Shown here piece after piece: positions 1 to 5,797 of a stretch of DNA of 5,842 nucleotides. Made by a program: the position numbers and the translations under genes. The notes under the pieces were generated by a model. It had not been told where the DNA came from, did no database searches, and worked only from the letters and a program-made list of their open reading frames with translations. Location: NCBI GenBank assembly GCA_905211615.1, contig CAJMBB010000123.1:1-5842 (forward strand). Direction: 5' to 3'. This stretch comes from an uncultured Collinsella sp. Lineage in GTDB: Bacteria; Actinomycetota; Coriobacteriia; Coriobacteriales; Coriobacteriaceae. Position 1 is the first letter of the stretch, and every line of letters starts with the position of its first letter.

Positions 1-1848
1 GCGCCAGCCGATCATGTCCATCGCGCGCAGCAGGCAGCGGTCGAGCGCGCAGGCGTTGAGCTTCTCGTTGTAGTACTGCGGCATAATCTCGCCCTCGTGA
101 ACCATGTTCTTAAGACGCAGGTCGGCGGGATCCATGTGCAGCATGTCGGCGAGCTCGTTGACGGCACTCTCCACGGCAAACTGGCCCTGGGTGGCACCGT
201 AGCCGCGATACGCACCGCCGCGGTTGGTATTGGTGTAGACGGCGTCCCAGCTAAAGCGGCTCGCCTTCACATGGTTGTAGATGGGCAGGCTCTTGTGGCC
301 CGAAAGGCCGATCGTCGTGGTGGCATGCTCGCCATACGCGCCGGCGTTGGACAGCGTATGCAAATCGATGGCCGTGATGGTGCCGTCGTTCATGGCACCC
401 AGCTTGACGGTCATCTGCATCTGATGGCGCGAGTTGCCCGCGGTGATGGTCTCCTCGCGGGAGTAGCAGCAGTAGCTCGGACGGCCGGTCTGCTGGGTGA
501 CGAACGCAACGAAGATCTCGCAGCAGCCCGTCTGCTTGGAGCCAAAGCCACCGCCGATGCGCGGCTTAATGACCTGCACCTGCGACTGCGGAATGTCGAG
601 CGACTGCGCAACCATGCGGCGCACGTGGAAGGGCACCTGCGTAGAGGTGGTCACCGAGATGCGCCCAAACGCGTCGGTCGTCGCGAAGGCGCGGAAGGTC
701 TCCATGGGCGCGGTCTGCGTGGCCTGGCTGGTGTAGGTGCGGGTGAATACGATGTCGCTCTGGGCAAAGGCCTCGTCCAAGTCGCCAAAGTCGCTCGTGC
801 CGCTGCATACCAAGTTGCGCGGGACGTCGCCGCCCTGCGGAAACATAAAGGTCACGTCGCCCTCGGGGTGAACCACGATGTCGTTATCGAGTGCCTGGGT
901 AAAGTCGAGCAGCGGCTCGAGCACCTCGTAGTCGACCTTGATGAGCTTGAGCGCCCTGTCGGCGGCCTCCTCGGTCTCGGCGGCGACGATCGCCACCTCC
1001 TCGTTTTGGTAGCGCACGAGGTTCTCGAGGATCAGGCGGTCGTAGGGCGAAGGCTGTGGGTAGCTCTGGCCGGCGATGGTAAAGCGGCGCTTGGGCACGT
1101 CCTCGTAAGTGTAAACGCCCACCACGCCGGGCACCTTCAGGGCACGCGACGTATCGATGGAGCGGATCTTGGCGCGGGCATAGGGACTGCGCTTGAGCTT
1201 GACGATGAGCGCGCCGGCGGGTACCAGGTCGCCCGTGTAGACGGGACGACCCTCGAGCAGGGCCTTCGAGTCCTTCTTGGGCTGCTTCTTGGTGATCTGC
1301 TTGTACGCGACACCGTCGGAGCTCGTCTCGTTGACGGGCAGCTCAGGCATCTCAAAGCCCAACTGCACGCCGGACTCGTTGAGGAAGCGCACGATAGCGC
1401 GCAGCTGGCTCTCGTAGCCGCTGCAGCGGCAGAGGTTGCCGGCGAGCTGGCGCGAGAGTTCCTCGCGCGTGGCGACAAGGCTCGGGTCCTCCTTGGCGGC
1501 ACGGGCGAGCGCCAGCACGTTCATGATGAGGCCGGGGGCGCAAAAACCGCACTGCTCGGCGCCTTCGGCAGCCATTGCGCGGGCGAGCGCCTCGGACTCG
1601 GCCTTGAGACCCTCGAGCGTGGTGACGGAGCAGCCCTCAACACGGGCGGCGGGAACCGAGCAGCTCAGCACCGGGTCGCCATCGAGCCACACCGTGCACA
1701 GACCGCAGTTGGTGGTCTCGCAGGCACAGCGCACCGACGCGCAGCCCTGCTCGCGCAGCAGCGCAAAGAGCATGGTATCGGGGGCAATCTGAACCTTGAC
1801 CTTGCGACCGTTGAGCGTAAAGGAAAGATCGATGAGTTTGGCAGCCAT
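1..1848 (-). CDS. Molybdenum hydroxylase, fused [2Fe-2S]/molybdopterin-binding subunit (xanthine dehydrogenase family), C-terminus cut by window edge
   Basis: This is the catalytic subunit of a xanthine-dehydrogenase-family molybdenum hydroxylase, a cytoplasmic enzyme that hydroxylates N-heterocycles or aldehydes with water as oxygen donor. The frame is open for 616 codons and runs off at base 1; family members of this fused type are about 850 residues. Residues 1-155 are the Fe-S part: a plant-type cluster with Cys43, Cys48, Cys51 and Cys63, then a second cluster from CGFC (100-103) and CRC (140-142). The molybdopterin part starts near residue 190, with the IGGGFGSKQ loop (431-439) and AYRGYG (546-551). 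The last catalytic Glu would lie outside the window. The ATG shares one base with the stop of the FAD-subunit gene (TAATG), and GAGG stands 7 bases upstream of it. Fused Fe-S and Mo domains with a separate FAD subunit match selenium-dependent xanthine dehydrogenases (TIGR03311-like). The substrate and the selenium dependence are inferred, not shown. Confidence 0.93.
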   Translation of the reverse strand, partial: MAAKLIDLSFTLNGRKVKVQIAPDTMLFALLREQGCASVRCACETTNCGLCTVWLDGDPVLSCSVPAARVEGCSVTTLEGLKAESEALARAMAAEGAEQCGFCAPGLIMNVLALARAAKEDPSLVATREELSRQLAGNLCRCSGYESQLRAIVRFLNESGVQLGFEMPELPVNETSSDGVAYKQITKKQPKKDSKALLEGRPVYTGDLVPAGALIVKLKRSPYARAKIRSIDTSRALKVPGVVGVYTYEDVPKRRFTIAGQSYPQPSPYDRLILENLVRYQNEEVAIVAAETEEAADRALKLIKVDYEVLEPLLDFTQALDNDIVVHPEGDVTFMFPQGGDVPRNLVCSGTSDFGDLDEAFAQSDIVFTRTYTSQATQTAPMETFRAFATTDAFGRISVTTSTQVPFHVRRMVAQSLDIPQSQVQVIKPRIGGGFGSKQTGCCEIFVAFVTQQTGRPSYCCYSREETITAGNSRHQMQMTVKLGAMNDGTITAIDLHTLSNAGAYGEHATTTIGLSGHKSLPIYNHVKASRFSWDAVYTNTNRGGAYRGYGATQGQFAVESAVNELADMLHMDPADLRLKNMVHEGEIMPQYYNEKLNACALDRCLLRAMDMIGWR

Positions 1849-2762
1849 TAGCGCACCTCGCTAGAATCGACGCCGGGCACGCGGCGGCAGGAATACTCGT
1901 CCGTGGCAAACTTAGGCACTTGCACGGTCTCGAGCTCGCGGGCAAGCGCGGCCGAAAGCTCGATGCCGGCGGCGCGGCGCACGGCCTGAATTGCCAGCGG
2001 GGCCGAGATGCGGCGGCGGTAGTCGGCCGAGCCCCACAGGTTGGTGCCGTAGCTCAGGGCACGCACGGATGCGGCAAGGGCGCGCAGCTCGTCCTCGGAA
2101 GGCTGCTCGCCGGAAAGGCCACACGCCTCGCCCTGCAGCAAGGTCGCGCGCAGCGGGCGGGCACCCACGGTGACATGCCAGCTGTTGTCCCACCAGGCAG
2201 CGGTGACGTTTAAGGAGGGGAAATCGGTCGCGGCCTTGCGCACGGCCTCGTAGCTCGCGCGGTAATCGTGCTTGACGACCACGATGTGCTCGATCACGTC
2301 GCGCACATAGCCCATGTCCACGAACTCCGCGAGCGGCACGCGGCCGGCGCCCGTCAGCTCAACATAGGAATCGAGCGCGAGAAAGGCGGAGAGAACGTCC
2401 GAGAAGCCAAAGCGGCCGTAGATGCTTCCGCCAACCGTGGCGGTATTGCGCAGCTGCACGCCCACGATATCGTGGACGGCAAACTCAAAGACATTGTTGA
2501 CAAGCGCGTTGAGCCCGGCATGACGCTCGAGCTGGCGCAGGGTACACATGGCACCGATGCGAAACTCGGTCTCGGTCTCCTCGATCTGATCGAGTCCGCA
2601 GGCCGAAAGGTCAATCGCCGTCGCCACACGACGCGAACCCAGGCGCATCCAGATGCCGCCGCCCACAATCTTGTTGTTGCGGTTCTTCTGTAAGAGCTCA
2701 TAGGCTTCGGCCGCGTTTCCAACACGGACGTAGGTACCGAACTTGAGCACGTTCTCCCCCAT
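1848..2762 (-). CDS. Molybdenum hydroxylase FAD-binding subunit (CoxM/XdhB-like)
   Basis: This 304-residue protein is the FAD subunit that passes electrons from the Fe-S clusters of the partner subunit to the final acceptor. The N-terminal half is an FAD_binding_5 domain, with a glycine-rich loop IVGGGIWM (32-39) in the place of the usual AGGTDL and a second FAD motif NTATVGGS (106-113) followed by GFSD (119-122). The C-terminal half (about 165-275) resembles the CO_deh_flav_C domain, with WGSADYRRR (243-251) as the usual signature. Length is normal for the family (about 260-300). The ATG at 2762 is preceded only by a weak AAGTGAAG stretch, so the start is likely but not certain. It is the first gene of an operon with the fused Fe-S/Mo subunit; the TAATG overlap suggests translational coupling and 1:1 synthesis. 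A terminator upstream separates it from gdhA, and an extended -10 lies 25 bases before the start. Confidence 0.92.
   Translation of the reverse strand: MGENVLKFGTYVRVGNAAEAYELLQKNRNNKIVGGGIWMRLGSRRVATAIDLSACGLDQIEETETEFRIGAMCTLRQLERHAGLNALVNNVFEFAVHDIVGVQLRNTATVGGSIYGRFGFSDVLSAFLALDSYVELTGAGRVPLAEFVDMGYVRDVIEHIVVVKHDYRASYEAVRKAATDFPSLNVTAAWWDNSWHVTVGARPLRATLLQGEACGLSGEQPSEDELRALAASVRALSYGTNLWGSADYRRRISAPLAIQAVRRAAGIELSAALARELETVQVPKFATDEYSCRRVPGVDSSEVR
1856..1859 (-). promoter_or_regulatory. Ribosome binding site of the Fe-S/Mo subunit gene
   Basis: GAGG lies 7 bases before the ATG at 1848, inside the last codons of the FAD-subunit gene. It supports this start and the coupled TAATG junction. 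Confidence 0.6.
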
Positions 2763-2786
2763 CTCTTCACTTGTCCAGTACCTTTA

Positions 2787-2795
2787 AGTGTACCA
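2787..2795 (-). promoter_or_regulatory. Probable extended -10 promoter of the molybdenum-hydroxylase operon
   Basis: On the minus strand TGG-TACACT matches an extended -10 element (TGN plus 4 of 6 bases of TATAAT). I see no good -35. Transcription would start near 2780, giving a leader of about 18 bases. It lies between the gdhA terminator and the FAD-subunit start, where the operon needs a promoter. The surrounding CTCGTTTGGTA closely resembles the selC promoter. Confidence 0.35.
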
Positions 2796-2857
2796 AACGA
2801 GGGGGCATAGCTCGTGTCGGGACAAAATGAACCGTTTTCCTCCGTCGCATGCGGATC

Positions 2858-2889
2858 AAAAAAAGCTCCCAGCCAAGATGACTGGAAGC
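2858..2889 (-). terminator. Intrinsic terminator of gdhA
   Basis: On the minus strand GCTTCCAG pairs with CTGGGAGC (8 bp with one G-U, loop of 9) and is followed directly by seven T residues. It starts 28 bases after the gdhA stop codon and isolates gdhA from the molybdenum-hydroxylase operon downstream. Confidence 0.88.
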
Positions 2890-2917
2890 CTTCTGCGATG
2901 CTATATCGAGCGAAGAT

Positions 2918-4273
2918 TTAGCAGACGCCCTGGGCGAGCATGGCGTCGGCAACCTTCAGGAAGCCGGCGATGTTGGCGCCCATGACAAAGTTGCCCTCCT
3001 GGCCATACTCCTTGGCGGTGTCGTCCACGTTGTGGAACATGCCGCGCATGAGCTGCTCGAGCTTGCCGTCGACCTCCTCGAAGGTCCAGGACAGGTGCTC
3101 GGCGTTCTGGCTCATCTCCAGGCCGGACACGAGCACGCCGCCGGCGTTAGCAGCCTTACCGGGCATGAAGGCGACGCCGTTCTCCTGGAAGTAGGTCGTG
3201 GCCTCGATGGTCGTGGGCATGTTCGCGCCCTCGCCGACCACCTTGCAGCCGTTGGCGACGAGCGCCTGAGCGTCCTCGAGCAGCAGCGTGTTCTCGCGAG
3301 CGCAGGGCAGCGCGATGTCGCAGGGCAGCTGCCAAACGCCACGGCCATCGCCCTCGTGCCACACGGCGTTGGGCTTCTCGTCGACGTACATAGCGAGCGT
3401 AACGCCCTTGTCGTGGCCGGAGCGCTTCTTGTTGTAGATGTGCTCGAGCACGGTGTAGTCGATGCCGTCGGGATCCTCGACCCAGCCGTGGGTATCGGAG
3501 CAGGCGAGCACCTTGCCGCCGAGCTGGGAGACCTTCTGGACGGCGTAGATGGCGACGTTGCCGGAGCCATGAACGACGACGTTCTTGTCCTCGAAGGAGT
3601 CACCGCGGCTCTTGAGGTACTCGTCCACAAAGTAGACCAGACCGTAACCGGTGGCCTCGGTACGGGCGAGCGAACCGCCAAAGGAGAGGCCCTTGCCAGT
3701 GAGGACGCCGGTCCACTCGTTGGTCAGGCGCTTGTACTGACCGAACAGGTAGGCAACCTCGCGGCCGCCAACGCCCAGGTCGCCGGCGGGAACGTCGGTG
3801 TTGGGGCCGATGTGGCGATAGAGCTCGGTCATGAAGGACTGGCAGAAGTGCATGATCTCGTTGTTGGACTTGCCCTTGGGGTCAAAGTCGGAACCGCCCT
3901 TGCCACCACCCATGGGAAGGGTGGTCAGGCTGTTCTTGAGGATCTGCTCCAGGCCCAGGAACTTGAGCATGCCCAGGGTGACCGTCGGGTTAAAGCGCAG
4001 GCCGCCCTTGTAGGGTCCAATGGCAGAGTTGAACTCGACGCGGTAGCCGCGGTTGACCTGGACCTTGCCCTGGTCGTCGACCCAGGGGACACGGAACATA
4101 ACGATGCGCTCGGGCTCGACGAGGCGCTCAAGCAGGGCGGCCTCCTCGTACTCGGGATGGGCGTCGAGCGCCGGCTGGATGGTGCCGAGGATCTCGGTAG
4201 CGGCCTGGATGAACTCAGGCTGCTCGGGATAGCGGGCCTTGAGCTCGTCGAGAACTTTCTGCGTGTAGCTCAT
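2918..4273 (-). CDS. gdhA: Glutamate dehydrogenase, hexameric type (GdhA)
   Basis: GdhA interconverts 2-oxoglutarate plus ammonium and glutamate with NAD(P)H in the cytoplasm, linking nitrogen assimilation to the TCA intermediates. The 451-residue length is exactly that of bacterial hexameric enzymes (about 445-450). The substrate domain carries GPYKGGLRF with Lys89, Lys113 in ILKN, and GGGKGG with Lys125; the catalytic Asp165 is in PAGDLGVGGRE. The Rossmann domain has GSGNVA (236-241), then SDTHGWV with an acidic Asp260 after the second strand, and GEGANMP (347-353). SGLEMSQN (383-390) is the C-terminal family signature. NADP use is usual for assimilatory relatives, but I cannot settle NAD versus NADP from these residues. 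GGAGGA sits 3 bases before the ATG and fixes the start. The gene has its own upstream regulatory region and its own terminator, so it appears monocistronic. Confidence 0.97.
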   Translation of the reverse strand: MSYTQKVLDELKARYPEQPEFIQAATEILGTIQPALDAHPEYEEAALLERLVEPERIVMFRVPWVDDQGKVQVNRGYRVEFNSAIGPYKGGLRFNPTVTLGMLKFLGLEQILKNSLTTLPMGGGKGGSDFDPKGKSNNEIMHFCQSFMTELYRHIGPNTDVPAGDLGVGGREVAYLFGQYKRLTNEWTGVLTGKGLSFGGSLARTEATGYGLVYFVDEYLKSRGDSFEDKNVVVHGSGNVAIYAVQKVSQLGGKVLACSDTHGWVEDPDGIDYTVLEHIYNKKRSGHDKGVTLAMYVDEKPNAVWHEGDGRGVWQLPCDIALPCARENTLLLEDAQALVANGCKVVGEGANMPTTIEATTYFQENGVAFMPGKAANAGGVLVSGLEMSQNAEHLSWTFEEVDGKLEQLMRGMFHNVDDTAKEYGQEGNFVMGANIAGFLKVADAMLAQGVC

Positions 4274-4276
4274 GCT

Positions 4277-4282
4277 TCCTCC
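4277..4282 (-). promoter_or_regulatory. Strong Shine-Dalgarno of gdhA
   Basis: GGAGGA stands three bases before the ATG at 4273. It is the strongest ribosome binding site in the window, fitting a highly expressed central-metabolism gene. Confidence 0.8.
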
Positions 4283-4307
4283 AATGATGGGAAACGAAAA
4301 ATGTTGG

Positions 4308-4330
4308 TCGCGGCACCCTATGCGCCGCGA
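4308..4330 (-). promoter_or_regulatory. Hairpin in the probable gdhA leader
   Basis: The minus strand reads TCGCGGCGC, a 5-base loop, then GTGCCGCGA: 9 bp including one G-U. That G-U becomes an A-C mismatch in the opposite strand's RNA, so the structure fits a gdhA transcript better. It lies between the putative -10 and the ribosome binding site. No run of T follows directly (five T come 7 bases later), so it is not a standard terminator. A role in mRNA stability or leader control is a guess. Confidence 0.4.
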
Positions 4331-4346
4331 GCTTTATCGAGTATGG

Positions 4347-4376
4347 ATAATATCGCACTGTTGCAGCAAAGTTTCG
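4347..4376 (-). promoter_or_regulatory. Candidate gdhA promoter with a CGAAAC box at the -35 position
   Basis: TATTAT (4347-4352, 5 of 6 bases of the -10 consensus) is preceded by 18 bases and then CGAAAC (4371-4376), which does not resemble TTGACA. Transcription would start near 4340, giving a leader of about 65 bases with a hairpin. The weak -35 together with repeated CGAAAC boxes further upstream suggests regulator-dependent transcription. No transcript data support this. Confidence 0.35.
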
Positions 4377-4473
4377 CATAAGCCGACGAGCAGATGTTTC
4401 GTTTTGATTACGATGCAGGTAGAAGCGTTTTTGGGCACCTGACGAACAAATCGCGTGTTTCGAAGCTGTTTCG
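4371..4473 (-). repeat. Four CGAAAC boxes upstream of gdhA
   Basis: Read on the minus strand, CGAAAC occurs at 4468-4473, 4457-4462, 4396-4401 and 4371-4376, always in the same orientation. The first three extend to CGAAACA and the last is CGAAACT. The first two are exactly 11 bases apart, about one helical turn. They are candidate operator half-sites for a nitrogen regulator; the regulator is unknown. Confidence 0.4.
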
Positions 4474-4487
4474 TCCACATGTTCCGA

Positions 4488-4522
4488 ACCACCACATTGG
4501 GGACAGGCACCTTTGTGGTGGT
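4488..4522. repeat. Hairpin repeat with GGGGACAGGCACC core (REP-like)
   Basis: ACCACCACA (4488-4496) and TGTGGTGGT (4514-4522) form a perfect 9-bp inverted repeat around a 17-base loop containing GGGGACAGGCACC. It starts 8 bases after the stop codon of the DUF3343 gene. No T-run follows on either strand, so it is not a plain intrinsic terminator, though it could protect an mRNA 3' end. The core resembles a palindromic intergenic repeat I recall from many bacterial genomes, often linked to REP-associated (IS200-like) transposases; that link is from memory and untested here. Confidence 0.5.
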
Positions 4523-4530
4523 GTTGGTGA

Positions 4531-4926
4531 TTAGAGGACGAGCTGGTGGTAGTCGGCGGGGGTTATGCGGCCTTCGGTGGCAGCGCGGAAGGCGGCGAGG
4601 GCGTCGCCCGAGAACGGCATGGCCCAGCACAGCCCGCAGCCGGCGGTAATGGAGCCCGGCAAAGGCATAATGCGCCCGGGCACACCGGCGGCAAGGCACA
4701 GCTGCTCGCATTCCATCACATCGAAGGTGCTGTCAAACGACACGATAATCTTGCGTTCGTGGTCTAGGGCATCGCCGGACGGGCCTTCGCGGTGTGCCTC
4801 ACGATACGCCGCGGCGGCCGCTTCCTCTTCCGCGGTATGTCCACAGCCACCGCAACCGCAGGTACAGGGCTCGGACCCGTCGCAAGTACAAGGTTCTCCC
4901 GTGTCGGGACAAATATCGTGAGACAA
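4531..4926 (-). CDS. DUF3343 (putative Se/S carrier-like) protein with Cys-rich N-terminal tail
   Basis: This is a 131-residue cytoplasmic protein with no membrane segment. Residues 59-130 match the DUF3343 pattern (Pfam: putative Se/S carrier protein-like): IVSFDSTFDVMECEQ, then GVPGRIMPLPGSI, then the signature Cys in GCGLC (Cys97, Cys100). Family proteins are usually about 80 residues; this one has an extra N-terminal tail with seven Cys in 23 residues (6, 13, 15, 21, 23, 25, 28) plus His30, including the pentapeptide EPCTC twice, followed by an Ala/Glu-rich linker. The tail could bind a metal or carry persulfide/perselenide; this is inference. The start is TTG at 4926: GGAG stands 5 bases upstream, an in-frame TAG lies just before it, and the next Met (71) would cut into the domain. 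The gene follows mobA by 15 bases, so the two are probably co-transcribed. DUF3343 genes are known near selenium and molybdenum-hydroxylase genes, which fits the neighbours here. Confidence 0.82.
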   Translation of the reverse strand: MSHDICPDTGEPCTCDGSEPCTCGCGGCGHTAEEEAAAAAYREAHREGPSGDALDHERKIIVSFDSTFDVMECEQLCLAAGVPGRIMPLPGSITAGCGLCWAMPFSGDALAAFRAATEGRITPADYHQLVL

Positions 4927-4931
4927 GGCAA

Positions 4932-4935
4932 CTCC
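4932..4935 (-). promoter_or_regulatory. Ribosome binding site that decides the TTG start of the DUF3343 gene
   Basis: GGAG lies in the 15-base gap after the mobA stop, 5 bases before TTG at 4926. An in-frame TAG six codons upstream excludes a longer reading, so this site selects the TTG start. Confidence 0.6.
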
Positions 4936-4941
4936 AATCCT

Positions 4942-5574
4942 CTAGGCGAGTAACTCGGCCGCCGCAAACTCCTCGGGCGTATTGACGTTCTCGAAGCAGA
5001 GCGTCGAGCCGGCGACCTTAACGATTTGCGGCTCATCCATATAACCGGCCTGAACGCGATTGATCAGGCAGCGAATGCGCTGGCGGTCGCAGGAGAGCAG
5101 CTCTTGGGCAACCGGCGCACACGCGTCACGGCGCCAGACGGCGCAAAGCGGCTCAATCCCCCGCTCCTCGCGCGGCACGCACACGTCGAGCGCCTCGGCC
5201 TCGACACAGCCAGCAAGGGCACCGATTAGCTCCGAAGAGACAAACGGCATATCACAGGCGACGATAGCAACGAGAGGCAGCCGGGCCGCAGTCAGCGAAC
5301 TCGCGATGCCGCGCATGGCGCCCGCCGGCCCCTCAAGGTCCGGCACTATTCGCGGCACCAGGCCGCCAAACGCGCGCTCCTCAAGGTAGGCAAGCTCGCT
5401 GGGACGCGAAGTCGTCACGACTAACTCGCCGGCAACTGGCGCCAGCCGACCCAGCACGCGCTCGATGAGCGGCTCGCCGCAAAACGCCATACGCGCCTTA
5501 TCGCAGCCCATGCGCGACGACAACCCGCCCGCCTGGACGACACAAGAAAGATCGGCACGTTCATAATCCAGCAC
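4942..5574 (-). CDS. mobA: Molybdenum cofactor guanylyltransferase (MobA family)
   Basis: MobA transfers GMP from GTP to molybdopterin to make the guanine dinucleotide cofactor (MGD) used by DMSO-reductase-family enzymes such as formate dehydrogenase. From GTG at 5574 the protein has 210 residues (E. coli MobA has 194). It shows the nucleotide loop QAGGLSSRMGCDK (14-26), PDLEGPAGAMRGI (78-90), the metal-binding Asp108 in VACDMPF, and the C-terminal NVNTPEEF. The GG..RMG.DK form is the MobA (GTP) type, not the MocA (CTP) type. The start is uncertain: neither GTG 5574 nor ATG 5622 (226 residues) has a ribosome binding site, and ATG 5622 abuts the T-run of the selC terminator. Family length favours 5574, perhaps leaderless. 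The frame stays open back to an ATG at 5820, but that would translate selC and is rejected. The neighbours selC and the DUF3343 gene suggest it serves a selenocysteine-containing molybdoenzyme. Confidence 0.88.
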   Translation of the reverse strand: MLDYERADLSCVVQAGGLSSRMGCDKARMAFCGEPLIERVLGRLAPVAGELVVTTSRPSELAYLEERAFGGLVPRIVPDLEGPAGAMRGIASSLTAARLPLVAIVACDMPFVSSELIGALAGCVEAEALDVCVPREERGIEPLCAVWRRDACAPVAQELLSCDRQRIRCLINRVQAGYMDEPQIVKVAGSTLCFENVNTPEEFAAAELLA

Positions 5575-5624
5575 ACGGGGCAAATACCGTAGGCGACATG
5601 AGAGGCGGCACGGCAAACCCATGT

Positions 5625-5680
5625 AAAAACAAAACAGCGCCTTTGCGGCACGCAGCAAGACCGCGAGCACAAAAGCGCTG
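5625..5680 (-). terminator. Intrinsic terminator of selC
   Basis: On the minus strand CAGCGCTTTTG (5670-5680) pairs with CAAAGGCGCTG (5635-5645): 11 bp with one G-U, closing a 24-base loop that can fold further. TTTTGTTTTT follows at once. It begins 8 bases after the tRNA CCA end, so selC is probably transcribed alone and mobA needs read-through or its own promoter. Confidence 0.8.
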
Positions 5681-5688
5681 GTAGCGTA

Positions 5689-5785
5689 TGGCGGGAACGT
5701 ATGTGAATCGAACACATCCAAGACGTTTTGCACGCCTCGCAACGGTTTTGAGGACCGCGGAGCCCACCGGAGCCCATCCGTTCCC
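5689..5785 (-). tRNA. selC: tRNA-Sec (selenocysteine, anticodon UCA)
   Basis: This 97-base tRNA reads UGA with selenocysteine, with SelA, SelB and SelD as partners. From the 5' end: acceptor GGGAACGG, linker AT, a 6-bp D stem GGGCTC/GGGCTC with the short CGGT loop typical of tRNA-Sec, anticodon stem GCGGT/ACCGT around loop CCTCAAA (anticodon TCA), a long variable arm with a 7-bp stem (GAGGCGT/ACGTCTT), T stem ATGTG/CACAT with loop TTCGATT, acceptor ACGTTCCC, discriminator G and an encoded CCA. E. coli selC is 95 bases with the same plan. Two oddities: position 33 is C instead of the nearly universal U, and the eighth acceptor pair is G-A, leaving seven clean pairs. It has its own promoter and terminator. 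It implies at least one in-frame-UGA selenoprotein gene in the genome; I see none here. Confidence 0.95.
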
Positions 5786-5797
5786 AAGTGCGGAGGT

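Noticed and set aside
97..1851. Long plus-strand open frame of 584 codons
   Set aside because: It lies antisense to the clearly conserved Fe-S/Mo subunit, gives a low-complexity His/Arg/Gly/Leu-rich product without family motifs, and is a usual by-product of high-GC coding sequence.
2763..2917. Riboswitch (such as a molybdenum-cofactor motif) upstream of the hydroxylase operon
   Set aside because: Only the gdhA terminator and a likely promoter with a leader of about 18 bases fit in this gap. There is no room or structure for an aptamer after the predicted start.
3032..4381. Long plus-strand open frame of 449 codons
   Set aside because: It is antisense to gdhA, whose protein is full-length with every catalytic motif. 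The plus-strand product shows no recognisable domain.
4215..4478. Minus-strand frame of 87 codons upstream of gdhA
   Set aside because: It spans the gdhA promoter, leader and start in another frame, has no ribosome binding site I can see, and its product resembles no family.
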